Below are positions 39,024 through 47,781 of a DNA stretch of 50,780 nucleotides, one piece after another. The translations under genes and the position numbers were made by a program. The DNA is from Acidaminococcaceae bacterium (lineage in GTDB: Bacteria > Bacillota > Negativicutes > Acidaminococcales > Acidaminococcaceae), in assembly GCA_022484685.1 (NCBI GenBank), contig JAKVKY010000010.1, positions 1-50,780 of the forward strand. The letters are read 5' to 3'. The number at the start of each line of letters is the position of its first letter. Position 1 is the first letter of the stretch. Below the pieces are notes generated by a model. That model made no database searches and was not told where the DNA came from. It worked only from the letters and a program-made list of their open reading frames with translations.

Positions 39024-41834
39024 ATGTCCAAACTGCTGCGTAGTTTGCATACACTGATCATAGCGTGCCTTTTACTGTGCCTGACCCTGCCGGTGCTGGC
39101 AGCAGGCGCAGATACTTTTGCCGTGCCCGAGGTCAAGGTGGGCATGGTGGCTTATCCCGGCTATGCCTACGTGGATGAGCATGGCAACCTGACCGGCGCG
39201 GACGTGGAATATGCTTACCGCATCGCCCAGTATGCCAACCTGCGCTTTAAGATCGTGCTCTTAGCCAGTACGGGCGACATGTTCAAGGCGCTGGATGACG
39301 GGCAGATCGCCATGGCCTTTAATGCGGCCAAGTCGCCGGAGCGGCAGCAGCAGTATCTTTATGCCAGACATGAGATTGGCACTACGACCATGTCGGTCTA
39401 TGTGCGTGCAGACGATAATCGCTTTGAGTTTGGCAGCAGCGACCAGCTGGCGGGCAAAACTTTTGGCGTGGAAAAGGATAATTTGTCCGGCGCTCTGTTC
39501 CAGGAATGGTGCAGGGATCATAGCTTTACGCCGGTGCTGCGTGAATATACCAGCATCGAGGCTTTGAACACAGCCCTGCAAAAAGGCGAGATTGATGCGG
39601 TCGTGGCGGGGGCGGCGTCGCCGGCCAAAGACTTTCGCACGGTACTGCTCTTTGCTCCCCAGCCTTACTATATTATTTTTACCAAGAGCAACCTGCAGCT
39701 GAAGAATACCATCGATGATGCCATGGCGCGGCTGCTGTCGGAAAACCCACTGTACGCCGATAAGCTGTTGACCAGATATGTGGGCGGCAGGGGCGCGGAG
39801 ATGTACGCCCTGACCCAGCAGGAAAAAGCTTATCTGGCGGCGCATCCGGTCTTGAAGATCGCGGTCATTCAAAATGACCAGCCCTACTTCTATGAGACCA
39901 AGGACGGTACGCCCCGCGGCGTTGTGCCGGACTTTTATGCCAAGATTTCTTCTTTGACGGGCTTAAAGTTTGAATATATGCAATATAAGACCCATGGCGA
40001 GGCTGTGGCGGCTGTGAAAAACAAACAGGCTGATATTTTGGGCTTGTTCAGCGACGGTCAGATTAACGCTTATAACGAAGGCCTGAGCCCCACCCGGGAG
40101 TACGGCACGGTGAACATGGTCTTTGTGACCGAGGCCGGCCTTAACCGGGGGCCTATGCACAAGGTAGCTGTGAAGCAGCGTACCCGGGGCACCCTGGCCA
40201 GCACCCTGACGGCGGATAAGCAGTTGGAACTGATCACCTATGCCAACGGCTCGGCTTGCTTTAACGCCATGAAGAACCACGAAGTAGACGCCATGATTTG
40301 TGGTCTGCCTACGGCCAGCTGGATCGTGAACCAGAACAGCGTGACGGCCTACAGCATCGCGCCGGTATCGGCGCTGACCGTGGATTTGTGCGGCGCCGTT
40401 GCTTACGGCAACGAGACCCTGAGTTCCATCCTCAATAAAGCTATTAAAGTTTCCGATGCTTATTTCGACGGCATCGTCGCCAGCAATACGGCCCAGGAAG
40501 CCTCCTGGTCTACCTTTATCGCCCGCATCCCGCCGCTCTTTACGGCCCTCTTTGCTATCGTGATGCTGCTCCTGGTCGCCGGCCTGATCCTGGCCCTGGT
40601 GTCCTTGAACCGCCGCAGCCGTGAAAAGGCAGCCATCCTGGCCGCCAAAGCGGAGAACGAGCAGGAGAAGATTAAACTGGAAGCCATCGCTAAGAGTGCG
40701 GAAGAAAAGAACCAGTTCTTCTCCAACATCAGCCACGACATGCGGACGCCTTTAAACGCCATCATTGGTTTTTCCAGCCTGGCCAGCAAGGAGAACGTCT
40801 CCGGCGTGGCCCGGGATTACCTGAACAAGATTCAGTCCTCCGGCGAACTGTTGCTGGAGCTGATTAACGATACCCTGAACCTTTCCAAGCTGAACAGCGG
40901 CAAGCTGAAACTGCGCCCGGAACCGGTAGCCTGCGCGGAAATCTTTAACGCCGTGGTCATCCCCATCCGGGAAGCGGCGGAGTCTAAGCGTATTGAGTTT
41001 ACCGCGAATAAGTCGGAGCTGGCGTTGCCGTATATCCTGGCGGACCGGCTCAATCTGCAGAAAGTCATCTTGAACCTGCTGACCAACGCGGTAAAATATA
41101 CGCCGGCCGGCGGCCATGTGAGCCTGCAGATGGGTTGTAACCAGGGAACTGACGGGCAGTACACCGGTTTTATCATCGTCAAGGATGACGGCATCGGTAT
41201 TTCGCCGGACTTCCTGCCCCATATTTATGAGCCTTTTGCCCAGGAACAGAGTACCGGTTACGAAGGTACGGGTACCGGTCTGGGCCTGGCCATCGTCAAA
41301 CAGCTGGTGGATTTGATGGGCGGCACGATCGCGGTAGACACGGCTAAGGGTAAAGGTACGACCTTTACCATCCGGCTGCCGATTCAGCCGGCAGAGACAC
41401 CGGCAGTGCCGGCTGCCGCACCACTGCCAGATAGCAGCCTGGTCAAACTGGCCGGGAAAAAGATTTTGTTGTGCGAAGACAATGCCCTGAACCGGGAAAT
41501 TGCCGGCGCCATCTTAAGGAAGCAGGGGATGCAGGTCACGTACGCGGTGAATGGCCAGAAGGGCGTGGACATCTTTACGGCCAGCGCCGTGGGAGAATAT
41601 GCGGCCATCCTCATGGATTTGCGGATGCCGGTGCTGGATGGCTTTGGCGCTACCACCGCCATCAGGAACCTGGACCGGGCCGATGCGGCTACGATCCCTA
41701 TCATCGCCATGACGGCGGATGTGTTCGCGGAGACCGTGGAAAAATGTCTGGCCGCCGGTATGAACGCCCATTTGTCCAAGCCGGTAGATACCCGGAAAGT
41801 ATACCAGGTCTTGGGCCAGCTGATTGACGCGTGA
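39024..41834 (+). CDS. BvgS/EvgS-like hybrid sensor kinase with two solute-binding domains
   Basis: A 936-residue membrane kinase. The signal peptide (LLRSLHTLIIACLLLCLTLP) is followed by two periplasmic SBP_bac_3-type domains (about 30-260 and 270-490; starting EVKVGMVAYPGYAYVDEHGN and LKIAVIQNDQPYFYETKDGT). Such domains bind amino acids or other small molecules. A membrane helix (FTALFAIVMLLLVAGLILAL, about 507-526) leads to the kinase core: FFSNISHDMRTPLNAIIGFS (phospho-His near 568), NLLTNAVKYTPAGG, KDDGIGIS and GTGTGLGLAIVKQLVD. A C-terminal receiver follows (CEDNALNREIA; ILMDLRMPVLDGFGA). No separate Hpt domain is present. ATG 39024 has GGGAG upstream; ATG 39009 is possible. The receiver is very like that of the kinase at 17429. 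No partner regulator is adjacent. Confidence 0.94.
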   Translation: MSKLLRSLHTLIIACLLLCLTLPVLAAGADTFAVPEVKVGMVAYPGYAYVDEHGNLTGADVEYAYRIAQYANLRFKIVLLASTGDMFKALDDGQIAMAFNAAKSPERQQQYLYARHEIGTTTMSVYVRADDNRFEFGSSDQLAGKTFGVEKDNLSGALFQEWCRDHSFTPVLREYTSIEALNTALQKGEIDAVVAGAASPAKDFRTVLLFAPQPYYIIFTKSNLQLKNTIDDAMARLLSENPLYADKLLTRYVGGRGAEMYALTQQEKAYLAAHPVLKIAVIQNDQPYFYETKDGTPRGVVPDFYAKISSLTGLKFEYMQYKTHGEAVAAVKNKQADILGLFSDGQINAYNEGLSPTREYGTVNMVFVTEAGLNRGPMHKVAVKQRTRGTLASTLTADKQLELITYANGSACFNAMKNHEVDAMICGLPTASWIVNQNSVTAYSIAPVSALTVDLCGAVAYGNETLSSILNKAIKVSDAYFDGIVASNTAQEASWSTFIARIPPLFTALFAIVMLLLVAGLILALVSLNRRSREKAAILAAKAENEQEKIKLEAIAKSAEEKNQFFSNISHDMRTPLNAIIGFSSLASKENVSGVARDYLNKIQSSGELLLELINDTLNLSKLNSGKLKLRPEPVACAEIFNAVVIPIREAAESKRIEFTANKSELALPYILADRLNLQKVILNLLTNAVKYTPAGGHVSLQMGCNQGTDGQYTGFIIVKDDGIGISPDFLPHIYEPFAQEQSTGYEGTGTGLGLAIVKQLVDLMGGTIAVDTAKGKGTTFTIRLPIQPAETPAVPAAAPLPDSSLVKLAGKKILLCEDNALNREIAGAILRKQGMQVTYAVNGQKGVDIFTASAVGEYAAILMDLRMPVLDGFGATTAIRNLDRADAATIPIIAMTADVFAETVEKCLAAGMNAHLSKPVDTRKVYQVLGQLIDA

Positions 41835-41873
41835 ACAGCTGCCAGACAGGTTTTACGTAAAAAGTAAATAAAA

Positions 41874-41923
41874 AAATCCTCCCGGGCAGGTCCGGCATGT
41901 AGCGGGCCTTAGCGGGAGGATTT
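41874..41923. terminator. Bidirectional terminator between two kinase genes
   Basis: AAATCCTCCCG and CGGGAGGATTT pair, with an extra GGTCCGG/GCGGGCC pairing in the loop. A run of A precedes and TATTATTT follows. Confidence 0.87.
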
Positions 41924-42001
41924 ATTATTTGGGCTGCGTAGAATTTGTAGAGTTAAGATGAAACCGGCAGGTGGCGACTGTTAGGGAAAACCGGTTTAGG
42001 T

Positions 42002-43354
42002 TCAGGCTTCCTGGTCCGGGTTCAAGAGGACGGAGGCCTGAAAGATATTTTTGTTATAGGTAAATTTGGTGACGCCCCGGTAGCGCAGGGCAATGCTGCG
42101 GATAGAAGCGATGCCGATACCTTCCACCTGCTCCTGGCGTTTGGTGGAAATAAAAGCTTCCCCGTCCCGGATGATGAGATTGCCGTAGCTGTTGCGTACG
42201 GTGAGGGCAATCAGGGTGCCGTTGACCAGGTTGCCCTTGACCTGCAGGAACTTGTGCCCGGCTTTCTGACTGCGGCAGCCGTCTAAAGCATTTTCCACCA
42301 GGTTGCCCAGGATGGCGGCCAGGTCCGATTCCGGCAAAGGCAGAGCGGCAGGCAGGCTCACGGTGATCTCAGTATCGATACCGTCGGCCCGGGCCTGGGC
42401 CTGGTAATATTGCAGGATGGCGTTCAGCGCGTAGTTGTCGCACAGGACGGTGCTGCTTTCAATCTGGGAGGTATGCAGGTAATCTTCCACGTAGTCCAGG
42501 ATGCCGGTAAAATTTTGCTGTTCCGCCAGGCCTTTGATGACGGACAGTTGTTGCCGCATATCGTGGCGCTGTTTCCGGGTCAGGTCGATGACGTTCTGCA
42601 GGCGGCCGTATTCCTTACGCTGCATCAACAGGTGCAGGTTGGCCAGGCGCAGCCGCTCCTCAATCAGCATCTTGCGGCCGGTTTCCCGCAGCAGCTGCAG
42701 CAGGATGCCACAGCTCATGAAGGTACCCAGGGTCCAGATCACGCAGGCGGTAAACCGTTCCGGCAGATAGGTGCTGGCTACGGTGCCCCGCACATTAGTG
42801 GTCACGGTCAGGATGGTGAGCAGCAGCCAGAAGACGGCCGGGATGAGCCAGAGCTTGTGCCAGTAACCGGCGGCGCCCTGTTCTTCCAGCAGCGGTTCAA
42901 AAAGGTTGCGCAGGTAATAAATAAGGGAAGGCGCCGTGAGCAGCAGCAGGAACAGGCAGGTAAAGATGGTGCTCAGGATGGGGTCGGTTAAAAAGCTGAT
43001 AGCTTCCAGCACGTCCCGGATCAGTCCCATGAAGATATCCATGGCGTCGATATAACATTTGATCAGGAATAAATTGCAGAGCAGCTTGGGCAGGCTCTGG
43101 TCCACGTGCAGGTACAGCAGCAGCAAACCGGCCAGCAGGGTATAGGCGGTACGCACATAATGCAGGCTGGCGCTCTCTGTGCCCAGAAGCGGGGCCAGCA
43201 GGTGGATGAGCAGGCAGGAACCGGCCAGGCACAGCAGCGCGCCCAGCATTAATCTCTTAGTACGTTGCAGATGTTCCTCAAAGGGTACGAACAGCAGGTA
43301 GTAAAAAGGCAGTTCGTAGAAGAGGGACAAGAGGAAAAACGTGGTGGCGCTCAC
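42002..43354 (-). CDS. GHKL sensor histidine kinase of a LytTR two-component system
   Basis: The 450-residue protein has about six hydrophobic segments in the first 215 residues, a short helix with the phospho-acceptor LTRKQRHDMRQQLSVIKG (about 260-277), and a GHKL ATPase domain (about 340-445). The ATPase domain has LAAILGNLVENALDGCRS (N box) and a relaxed glycine box (GIGIASIRSIALRY). This is the AgrC/ComD-like layout, which often senses peptides. The start is GTG 43354; GTGA overlaps the regulator's stop by four bases, so the pair is co-translated. The ligand is not known, and no signal-peptide gene is seen nearby. Confidence 0.88.
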   Translation of the reverse strand: MSATTFFLLSLFYELPFYYLLFVPFEEHLQRTKRLMLGALLCLAGSCLLIHLLAPLLGTESASLHYVRTAYTLLAGLLLLYLHVDQSLPKLLCNLFLIKCYIDAMDIFMGLIRDVLEAISFLTDPILSTIFTCLFLLLLTAPSLIYYLRNLFEPLLEEQGAAGYWHKLWLIPAVFWLLLTILTVTTNVRGTVASTYLPERFTACVIWTLGTFMSCGILLQLLRETGRKMLIEERLRLANLHLLMQRKEYGRLQNVIDLTRKQRHDMRQQLSVIKGLAEQQNFTGILDYVEDYLHTSQIESSTVLCDNYALNAILQYYQAQARADGIDTEITVSLPAALPLPESDLAAILGNLVENALDGCRSQKAGHKFLQVKGNLVNGTLIALTVRNSYGNLIIRDGEAFISTKRQEQVEGIGIASIRSIALRYRGVTKFTYNKNIFQASVLLNPDQEA

Positions 43355-44079
43355 AGCAAGGTACCCCCATTCTGTTTCTGAAAGATGTAATCCGCATATT
43401 TCTGGCGCAGTTCAGCCACCGTGTTGCGGTTCATGGCGATACATTCACCGCTGCTCAGGATAAAATCCGTTTTTTCCAGGCGGGTGACCTTGTCCATGTT
43501 GATGATGCAGTTGCGGCTGCAGTATAAAAATTGGGGATAGGGCGCCAGCAGCTTGGTAATTTCTTCAAAATACATACGGCTGGCCACCGTGGCTCCGTCT
43601 TCCGTGTGCAGCTGGATATAATGGTTGGAATAATCGATGTAGAGAATCTTATGCAGCAGGACCCGGGTCTGGCTGCGGCCGGTCTTGAGGGTGAGAAAGC
43701 TGGCAGTTTCCGCCAGGGCCTGGGTGGCCAGACGCATGGTCTCGGCAAACTGGGCATAGGTGAACGGCTTTACCAGATAGTCAAAGGCCCGCACCCGGTA
43801 GCTTTTCACGGCAAAATCGGCGCTGGTGGTGGTAAAGATCAGCAGCACATCTTTGTTGACCGTCCTGATGCGGGCGGCAGTATCCAGCCCGTTTAAGCCG
43901 GGCATGTAGATGTCCAGGAAAATGATGTCGTAATCAAAGGCGCCGGTCTTGACCAGGTCCGAACCGCTGTCAAAGGTAACAGCCTCGCAGGGAACCAGTT
44001 GTTCCGTGCAATAACGGTTCAGGCATTTGCCCAGGAATTCCTGTTCGGCTTTGATATCGTCCACGATGGCGATGCGCAT
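43351..44079 (-). CDS. LytTR-family response regulator
   Basis: A 242-residue regulator with an N-terminal receiver (MRIAIVDDIKAEQEFLGKCL, phospho-Asp in YDIIFLDIYMPGLNG near residue 59, and the switch lysine in YLVKPFTYAQF). A C-terminal LytTR DNA-binding domain follows (about 140-235; LLHKILYIDYSNHYIQLHTE, QFLYCSRNCIINMDKV). LytTR proteins bind two direct repeats upstream of targets. ATG 44079 is 6 bases after GGAGGG; upstream in-frame codons have no such site. It is followed by its kinase with a 4-base overlap. Targets are unknown; the divergent TauE/SafE gene is one candidate. Confidence 0.93.
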   Translation of the reverse strand: MRIAIVDDIKAEQEFLGKCLNRYCTEQLVPCEAVTFDSGSDLVKTGAFDYDIIFLDIYMPGLNGLDTAARIRTVNKDVLLIFTTTSADFAVKSYRVRAFDYLVKPFTYAQFAETMRLATQALAETASFLTLKTGRSQTRVLLHKILYIDYSNHYIQLHTEDGATVASRMYFEEITKLLAPYPQFLYCSRNCIINMDKVTRLEKTDFILSSGECIAMNRNTVAELRQKYADYIFQKQNGGTLL

Positions 44080-44185
44080 GCTTATCCCTCCCTCTGCACT
44101 TATTGTACCACATTTTTCCGGTTTCGTATTGTCCCTTACGGCAGCGGATATGTTATAATGAAAGCCAAAGGAGGCGGGCAAGATC

Positions 44186-44926
44186 ATGACTGTGACGACC
44201 GGGCTTTTAGCCGTGCTGTTCCTCGCTATTTCCATGTTCCTGGAAACTACGGTGGGCTTTGGCTTTGCCATTGTGTCCATGCCGCTCATGAGCCTCATCA
44301 TGGGGCCGAAGGCGGCGGTGCTTTATGTCTCGGTGGCTGCGGTCCTGTGCCGTCCCATCCTGCTCTGGCATACCCGCCACGACTGGCAGAAACCGGTGGT
44401 AGGCACCATGTTTGCCGGCATTGTCCTGGGACTAATCCCCGGCGGTTACGTGCTGAAAATAATTGCCGATGCCGATTTAAAAATTTTCTTCGGCCTCCTG
44501 TTGTTCGTAGCGCTGCTCCTGATGTTTTACCAGGTGCGCCTGCCGGTACGCAACCTGACCTGGGGCAGGTTCCTGGCCGGGGTTGGCGCCGGCTTCCTGG
44601 GCGGCAGTACCAGCATGGCCGGTCCGCCGGTGGCGCTCTGGTTCGCCAATGAGGACATGCCGAAGCTGAACATGCGCGCCAATATGATCTGGGTTTTTAC
44701 CATCGTTAATCTTCTGACGGTGGTAGTTGGATACTGTCTGGGCACCACCCGCGAGCTGGGCAGCGGGCGGGATTTACTGTATATCCTGCCGGGGCTGGCG
44801 CTGGGATTTTGGCTGGGAATGCATTATATCACCCGGATAAATCAGCACTTGTTTACCAGGATCGTGCAGCTCCTGGTTGGTTTTGGCGCCTTGTCGCTCT
44901 GCATCGGCGGTATTCTGGCCAAGTAG
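44186..44926 (+). CDS. TauE/SafE family permease
   Basis: This 246-residue inner-membrane protein has seven to eight hydrophobic helices and the family's opening pattern (ETTVGFGFAIVSMPLMSLIM) with a repeated counterpart in the second half (VGAGFLGGSTSMAGPPVALW). The family exports sulfite, sulfoacetate or related organic anions. The substrate is not determinable. ATG 44186 follows AAAGGAGG, with TATAAT at 44154-44159. It is divergent from the LytTR regulator, with about 106 bases between starts, so shared control is possible. Confidence 0.88.
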   Translation: MTVTTGLLAVLFLAISMFLETTVGFGFAIVSMPLMSLIMGPKAAVLYVSVAAVLCRPILLWHTRHDWQKPVVGTMFAGIVLGLIPGGYVLKIIADADLKIFFGLLLFVALLLMFYQVRLPVRNLTWGRFLAGVGAGFLGGSTSMAGPPVALWFANEDMPKLNMRANMIWVFTIVNLLTVVVGYCLGTTRELGSGRDLLYILPGLALGFWLGMHYITRINQHLFTRIVQLLVGFGALSLCIGGILAK

Positions 44927-45038
44927 GCGGCGGGAAATATGATGAGGGGCAAGTTCTACCGGCGGCGTATCTGGTGGAACGGTCCCACTAGACTGGATTT
45001 TCTTGTCACAAAGTTTACACAAAAAGCGACTTTTAAAA

Positions 45039-45063
45039 AAAATTTACGTATTTCGTAAATTTT
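45039..45063. other. AT-rich palindrome before the aro promoter
   Basis: AAAATTTACG and CGTAAATTTT are perfect arms around TATTT, ending two bases before the TTGACA box of the aromatic operon. It may be a weak terminator for the permease gene or an operator next to the promoter. Confidence 0.55.
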
Positions 45064-45065
45064 GG

Positions 45066-45094
45066 TTGACAGTGCCGCCCGGCAGCGGTAAACT
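45066..45094 (+). promoter_or_regulatory. Promoter of the aromatic amino acid operon
   Basis: A consensus TTGACA (45066-45071) and TAAACT (45089-45094) are 17 bases apart. The start site would be near 45101, about 30 bases before the leader peptide. Confidence 0.7.
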
Positions 45095-45130
45095 GACAAC
45101 AAGTTTTAAATTAAATGACAGGTGACAGAC

Positions 45131-45271
45131 ATGCATTTACAGACACGGTTAGCAGCAAGCGCATACGGTTACTTTACCCAGAGCTATTATTTTAGCTTTG
45201 GTTATTTTGCGTGCCGTGAAACCGTTTTGGATGTGTGCGTGAGCAGCCGATACCGCCTTTTGGCGGACTAA
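45131..45271 (+). CDS. Tyr/Phe-rich leader peptide of the aro operon
   Basis: A 46-codon ORF with AGGTGA five bases before its ATG. Between residues 12 and 26 it has five Tyr and four Phe codons (AYGYFTQSYYFSFGYFA), far above chance. It ends just before an intrinsic terminator in front of a DAHP synthase gene. This is the hallmark of ribosome-mediated attenuation: when charged tRNA-Tyr or tRNA-Phe is scarce, the ribosome stalls in the cluster and transcription continues. The peptide itself probably has no other function. The residue enrichment is seen directly; the mechanism is well established for pheA and similar leaders. Confidence 0.85.
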   Translation: MHLQTRLAASAYGYFTQSYYFSFGYFACRETVLDVCVSSRYRLLAD

Positions 45272-45316
45272 TCAGCGAAAGTTTACGGACTTCCTTAACG
45301 GGAAGCCCGTTTTTTT
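45214..45316 (+). promoter_or_regulatory. Attenuator: antiterminator and terminator of the aro operon
   Basis: The terminator stem pairs 45285-45294 (ACGGACTTCC) with 45301-45310 (GGAAGCCCGT) with one mismatch, followed by seven T. Directly after the Tyr/Phe codons, 45214-45222 (CCGTGAAAC) can pair with 45281-45288 (GTTTACGG) with one bulged G. This would consume the 5' arm of the terminator and act as antiterminator. A separate CCGCC/GGCGG hairpin (45253-45266) covers the end of the leader frame. Confidence 0.8.
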
Positions 45317-45477
45317 ATAGCTTGTCTGCAGCCGGGCGGTTGCGTAGTGACTACCGGGCAGGTAAGGACAGACAAGCGGCAGCCCCGGGGAAGGGCAGCC
45401 ATTGGTAAGCAGGACGGCAGGAGCCGTTGCCTGAAGCGCTAGGAAAAATTAAAATAAATTTAAGGAGAGCGTACAAC

Positions 45478-46491
45478 ATGGTCATCGTTATTAAGCCGGG
45501 AACAACCGACGAAGCAATACTGAAAGTTAAGAAAGAGATGGAAGCCCAGGGCTTTACCATCCATGAAAGCCGGGGCGCCAACTTCTGCGTTCTGGGTGTG
45601 GTCGGCGACACGGCCGCCTTTGATGTCCGCAACCTGATGGTGAAGGATTGCGTGGAAAAGGTCCTGCGGGTGCAGGAACCTTACAAGCGGGCCAACCGGC
45701 TCTTCCATCCGGCGGACAGCGTCATCGATGTGAGCGGGGTCAAGATCGGCGGCAACAAGGTGCAGGTCATCGCCGGTCCCTGCAGCGTGGAATCCGAAGC
45801 CCAGATTACCGCGGTGGCGGAAGCCGTGAAGAAATCGGGAGCGACCCTGATGCGGGGCGGCGCTTTTAAACCCCGGACTTCGCCGTACTCTTTCCAGGGT
45901 CTCCGGGAAGAAGGCCTGGATCTGCTGCAGATTGCCAAGAAGAAAACCGGCCTGCCCATCGTCACGGAGATCATGAGCGCCCGGATGATCGAGCGCTATG
46001 TGGAAGACGTGGACCTGATCCAGGTGGGCGCCCGCAACATGCAGAACTTTGAACTTTTGAAGGAACTGGGCCGCACCCGGAAACCCATCCTGTTAAAACG
46101 GGGCTTGTCCGCTACCATCGAAGAATGGCTGATGAGCGCCGAGTACATCATGAGCGAGGGCAACGAGAACGTCATCCTGTGCGAACGGGGCATCCGTACT
46201 TTTGAACAGTATACCCGCAACACCCTGGACCTGTCCGCCATCCCGGTAGTGAAAAAACTCAGCCATCTGCCGGTCATCGTAGATCCCAGCCATGCCGGCG
46301 GTTTGTGGTGGCTGGTAGAACCTCTGGCCAAGGCGGCGGTAGCGGCTGGCGCCGACGGCCTCCTCATCGAGGTGCACAACGATCCGGAGCATGCTAAATG
46401 CGACGGGGCCCAGTCCCTGAAGCCGGAACGCTTTGATAACCTGATGAATTCCCTGCGCATCATTGCCGGCGCCGTAGGCCGGACCATTTAA
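45478..46491 (+). CDS. aroF: 3-deoxy-7-phosphoheptulonate (DAHP) synthase, copy 1
   Basis: Condenses phosphoenolpyruvate with erythrose 4-phosphate, the first step of the shikimate pathway. The 337-residue enzyme is of type I-beta. An N-terminal ferredoxin-like regulatory domain (about 1-70; MVIVIKPGTTDEAI) is found in Thermotoga-type enzymes, where it mediates Tyr/Phe feedback. The barrel has IAGPCSVESEAQ (about 98), GGAFKPRTSPYSFQGL, QVGARNMQNFELLK, LKRGLSATIEEW and VIVDPSHAGG. ATG 45478 follows AAGGAGA. It is the first structural gene after the attenuator. Confidence 0.96.
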   Translation: MVIVIKPGTTDEAILKVKKEMEAQGFTIHESRGANFCVLGVVGDTAAFDVRNLMVKDCVEKVLRVQEPYKRANRLFHPADSVIDVSGVKIGGNKVQVIAGPCSVESEAQITAVAEAVKKSGATLMRGGAFKPRTSPYSFQGLREEGLDLLQIAKKKTGLPIVTEIMSARMIERYVEDVDLIQVGARNMQNFELLKELGRTRKPILLKRGLSATIEEWLMSAEYIMSEGNENVILCERGIRTFEQYTRNTLDLSAIPVVKKLSHLPVIVDPSHAGGLWWLVEPLAKAAVAAGADGLLIEVHNDPEHAKCDGAQSLKPERFDNLMNSLRIIAGAVGRTI

Positions 46492-46620
46492 TTATCTTTT
46501 AGATCACGTAGATCCTGTTGTGGGACTGCGCTGCTTGCAGTCAGATTAACAGTTTCCCAGCTCCTGGCAGCACCAGGATGCGAAAAAGAAAAAAATAAAT
46601 TTGTAGAGGAGCTAAACATT

Positions 46621-47634
46621 ATGATCATCGTCATGAAACCGGGCGCGCCGGCGGCAGAAAGAGCCAAGATTAAAGCGAACTTAGAGAAACAGGGCTTCCA
46701 GATTAACGAGATTGTTGGCACGCAGATGGCTATCCTGGGCATCATCGGCGATACCAGCGTCCTGGACATTAACATGCTGAAGGTTAACGACTGGGTAGAG
46801 AAAGTTATGCGGGTGCAGGAGCCTTTTAAACGGGCCAACCGCGCCTTCCATCCGGATGACAGCGTCGTGGACGTGGCCGGGGTCAAGATTGGCGGCAGGA
46901 AACTCCAGGTCATGGCCGGACCCTGCAGCGTGGAATCCAGGGACCAGATTATCAGCGTGGCGAAATCCGTGAAACTGGGCGGCGCGACGCTGCTCCGGGG
47001 CGGCGCTTTTAAACCCAGGACCTCGCCTTATTCTTTCCAGGGCATGGGCCTGTCCGGCCTGGATCTGCTGCTGGAAGCCAAGAAGGAAACCGGTCTGCCT
47101 ATCGTAACCGAGATCATGAGCACCGATGTGCTGGACCGTTTTGAACGGGATGTGGACCTGATCCAGGTGGGCGCCCGCAACATGCAGAACTTCGCCCTCC
47201 TGAAAGCTTTGGGCAAGACCAGGAAACCCATCCTTTTGAAGAGGGGCCTGGCGGCCACCGTGGAAGAGTGGATCATGAGCGCCGAGTATATCCTGGCCGG
47301 CGGCAACGATAATGTCATCCTGTGCGAGCGGGGCATCCGTACTTTTGAAAACTATACCCGCAACACTTTGGATTTAAGCGCCATCTGCGCGGCTAAAAAG
47401 TTAAGCCACCTGCCGGTTATCGTGGACCCCAGTCATGCGGCCGGGCTCTGGTGGATGGTGGAGCCTCTGGCGAAAGCAGCGGTAGCCGTTGGCGCCGACG
47501 GACTGTTGATCGAGGTGCATAACGATCCGGAGAATGCCTTGTGCGACGGGGCCCAGTCCCTGAAGCCGGAACGCTTTGCCCATCTGATGGGCGAGCTGAA
47601 AGGCATTGCGCAAATCATCGGCCGGGATTTATAA
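46621..47634 (+). CDS. aroF: 3-deoxy-7-phosphoheptulonate (DAHP) synthase, copy 2
   Basis: This is a second, equally long (337 residues) type I-beta enzyme, aligning with copy 1 without gaps over almost its whole length. The catalytic motifs are intact: MAGPCSVESRDQ, GGAFKPRTSPYSFQGM, QVGARNMQNFALLK and VIVDPSHAAG. Differences are concentrated in the N-terminal regulatory domain (KANLEKQGFQINEIVGTQMA), suggesting different feedback inhibitors. It has its own GAGGAG and is 129 bases after copy 1. That gap shows short hairpins (46523-46541) but no terminator or leader peptide. Confidence 0.96.
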   Translation: MIIVMKPGAPAAERAKIKANLEKQGFQINEIVGTQMAILGIIGDTSVLDINMLKVNDWVEKVMRVQEPFKRANRAFHPDDSVVDVAGVKIGGRKLQVMAGPCSVESRDQIISVAKSVKLGGATLLRGGAFKPRTSPYSFQGMGLSGLDLLLEAKKETGLPIVTEIMSTDVLDRFERDVDLIQVGARNMQNFALLKALGKTRKPILLKRGLAATVEEWIMSAEYILAGGNDNVILCERGIRTFENYTRNTLDLSAICAAKKLSHLPVIVDPSHAAGLWWMVEPLAKAAVAVGADGLLIEVHNDPENALCDGAQSLKPERFAHLMGELKGIAQIIGRDL

Positions 47635-47781
47635 TAAGAGCAACAACTGCCGGCAGGTTAGCAGGAAGGAAGTAAGGCAGTTTCCGGTAGGATGGTAAGT
47701 TTCAGGCAGGCATAAAAGAAGGCAGTTCGTAGCAGGATAGGTAGTTTTCAGGTAGGAAGGTAGTAGTGAGGAGGAAGCTGA

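Noticed and set aside
46492-46620. A second attenuator before DAHP synthase copy 2
   Set aside because: Short GC hairpins exist (for example GACTGC/GCAGTC) but there is no U run and no Tyr/Phe-rich leader frame.
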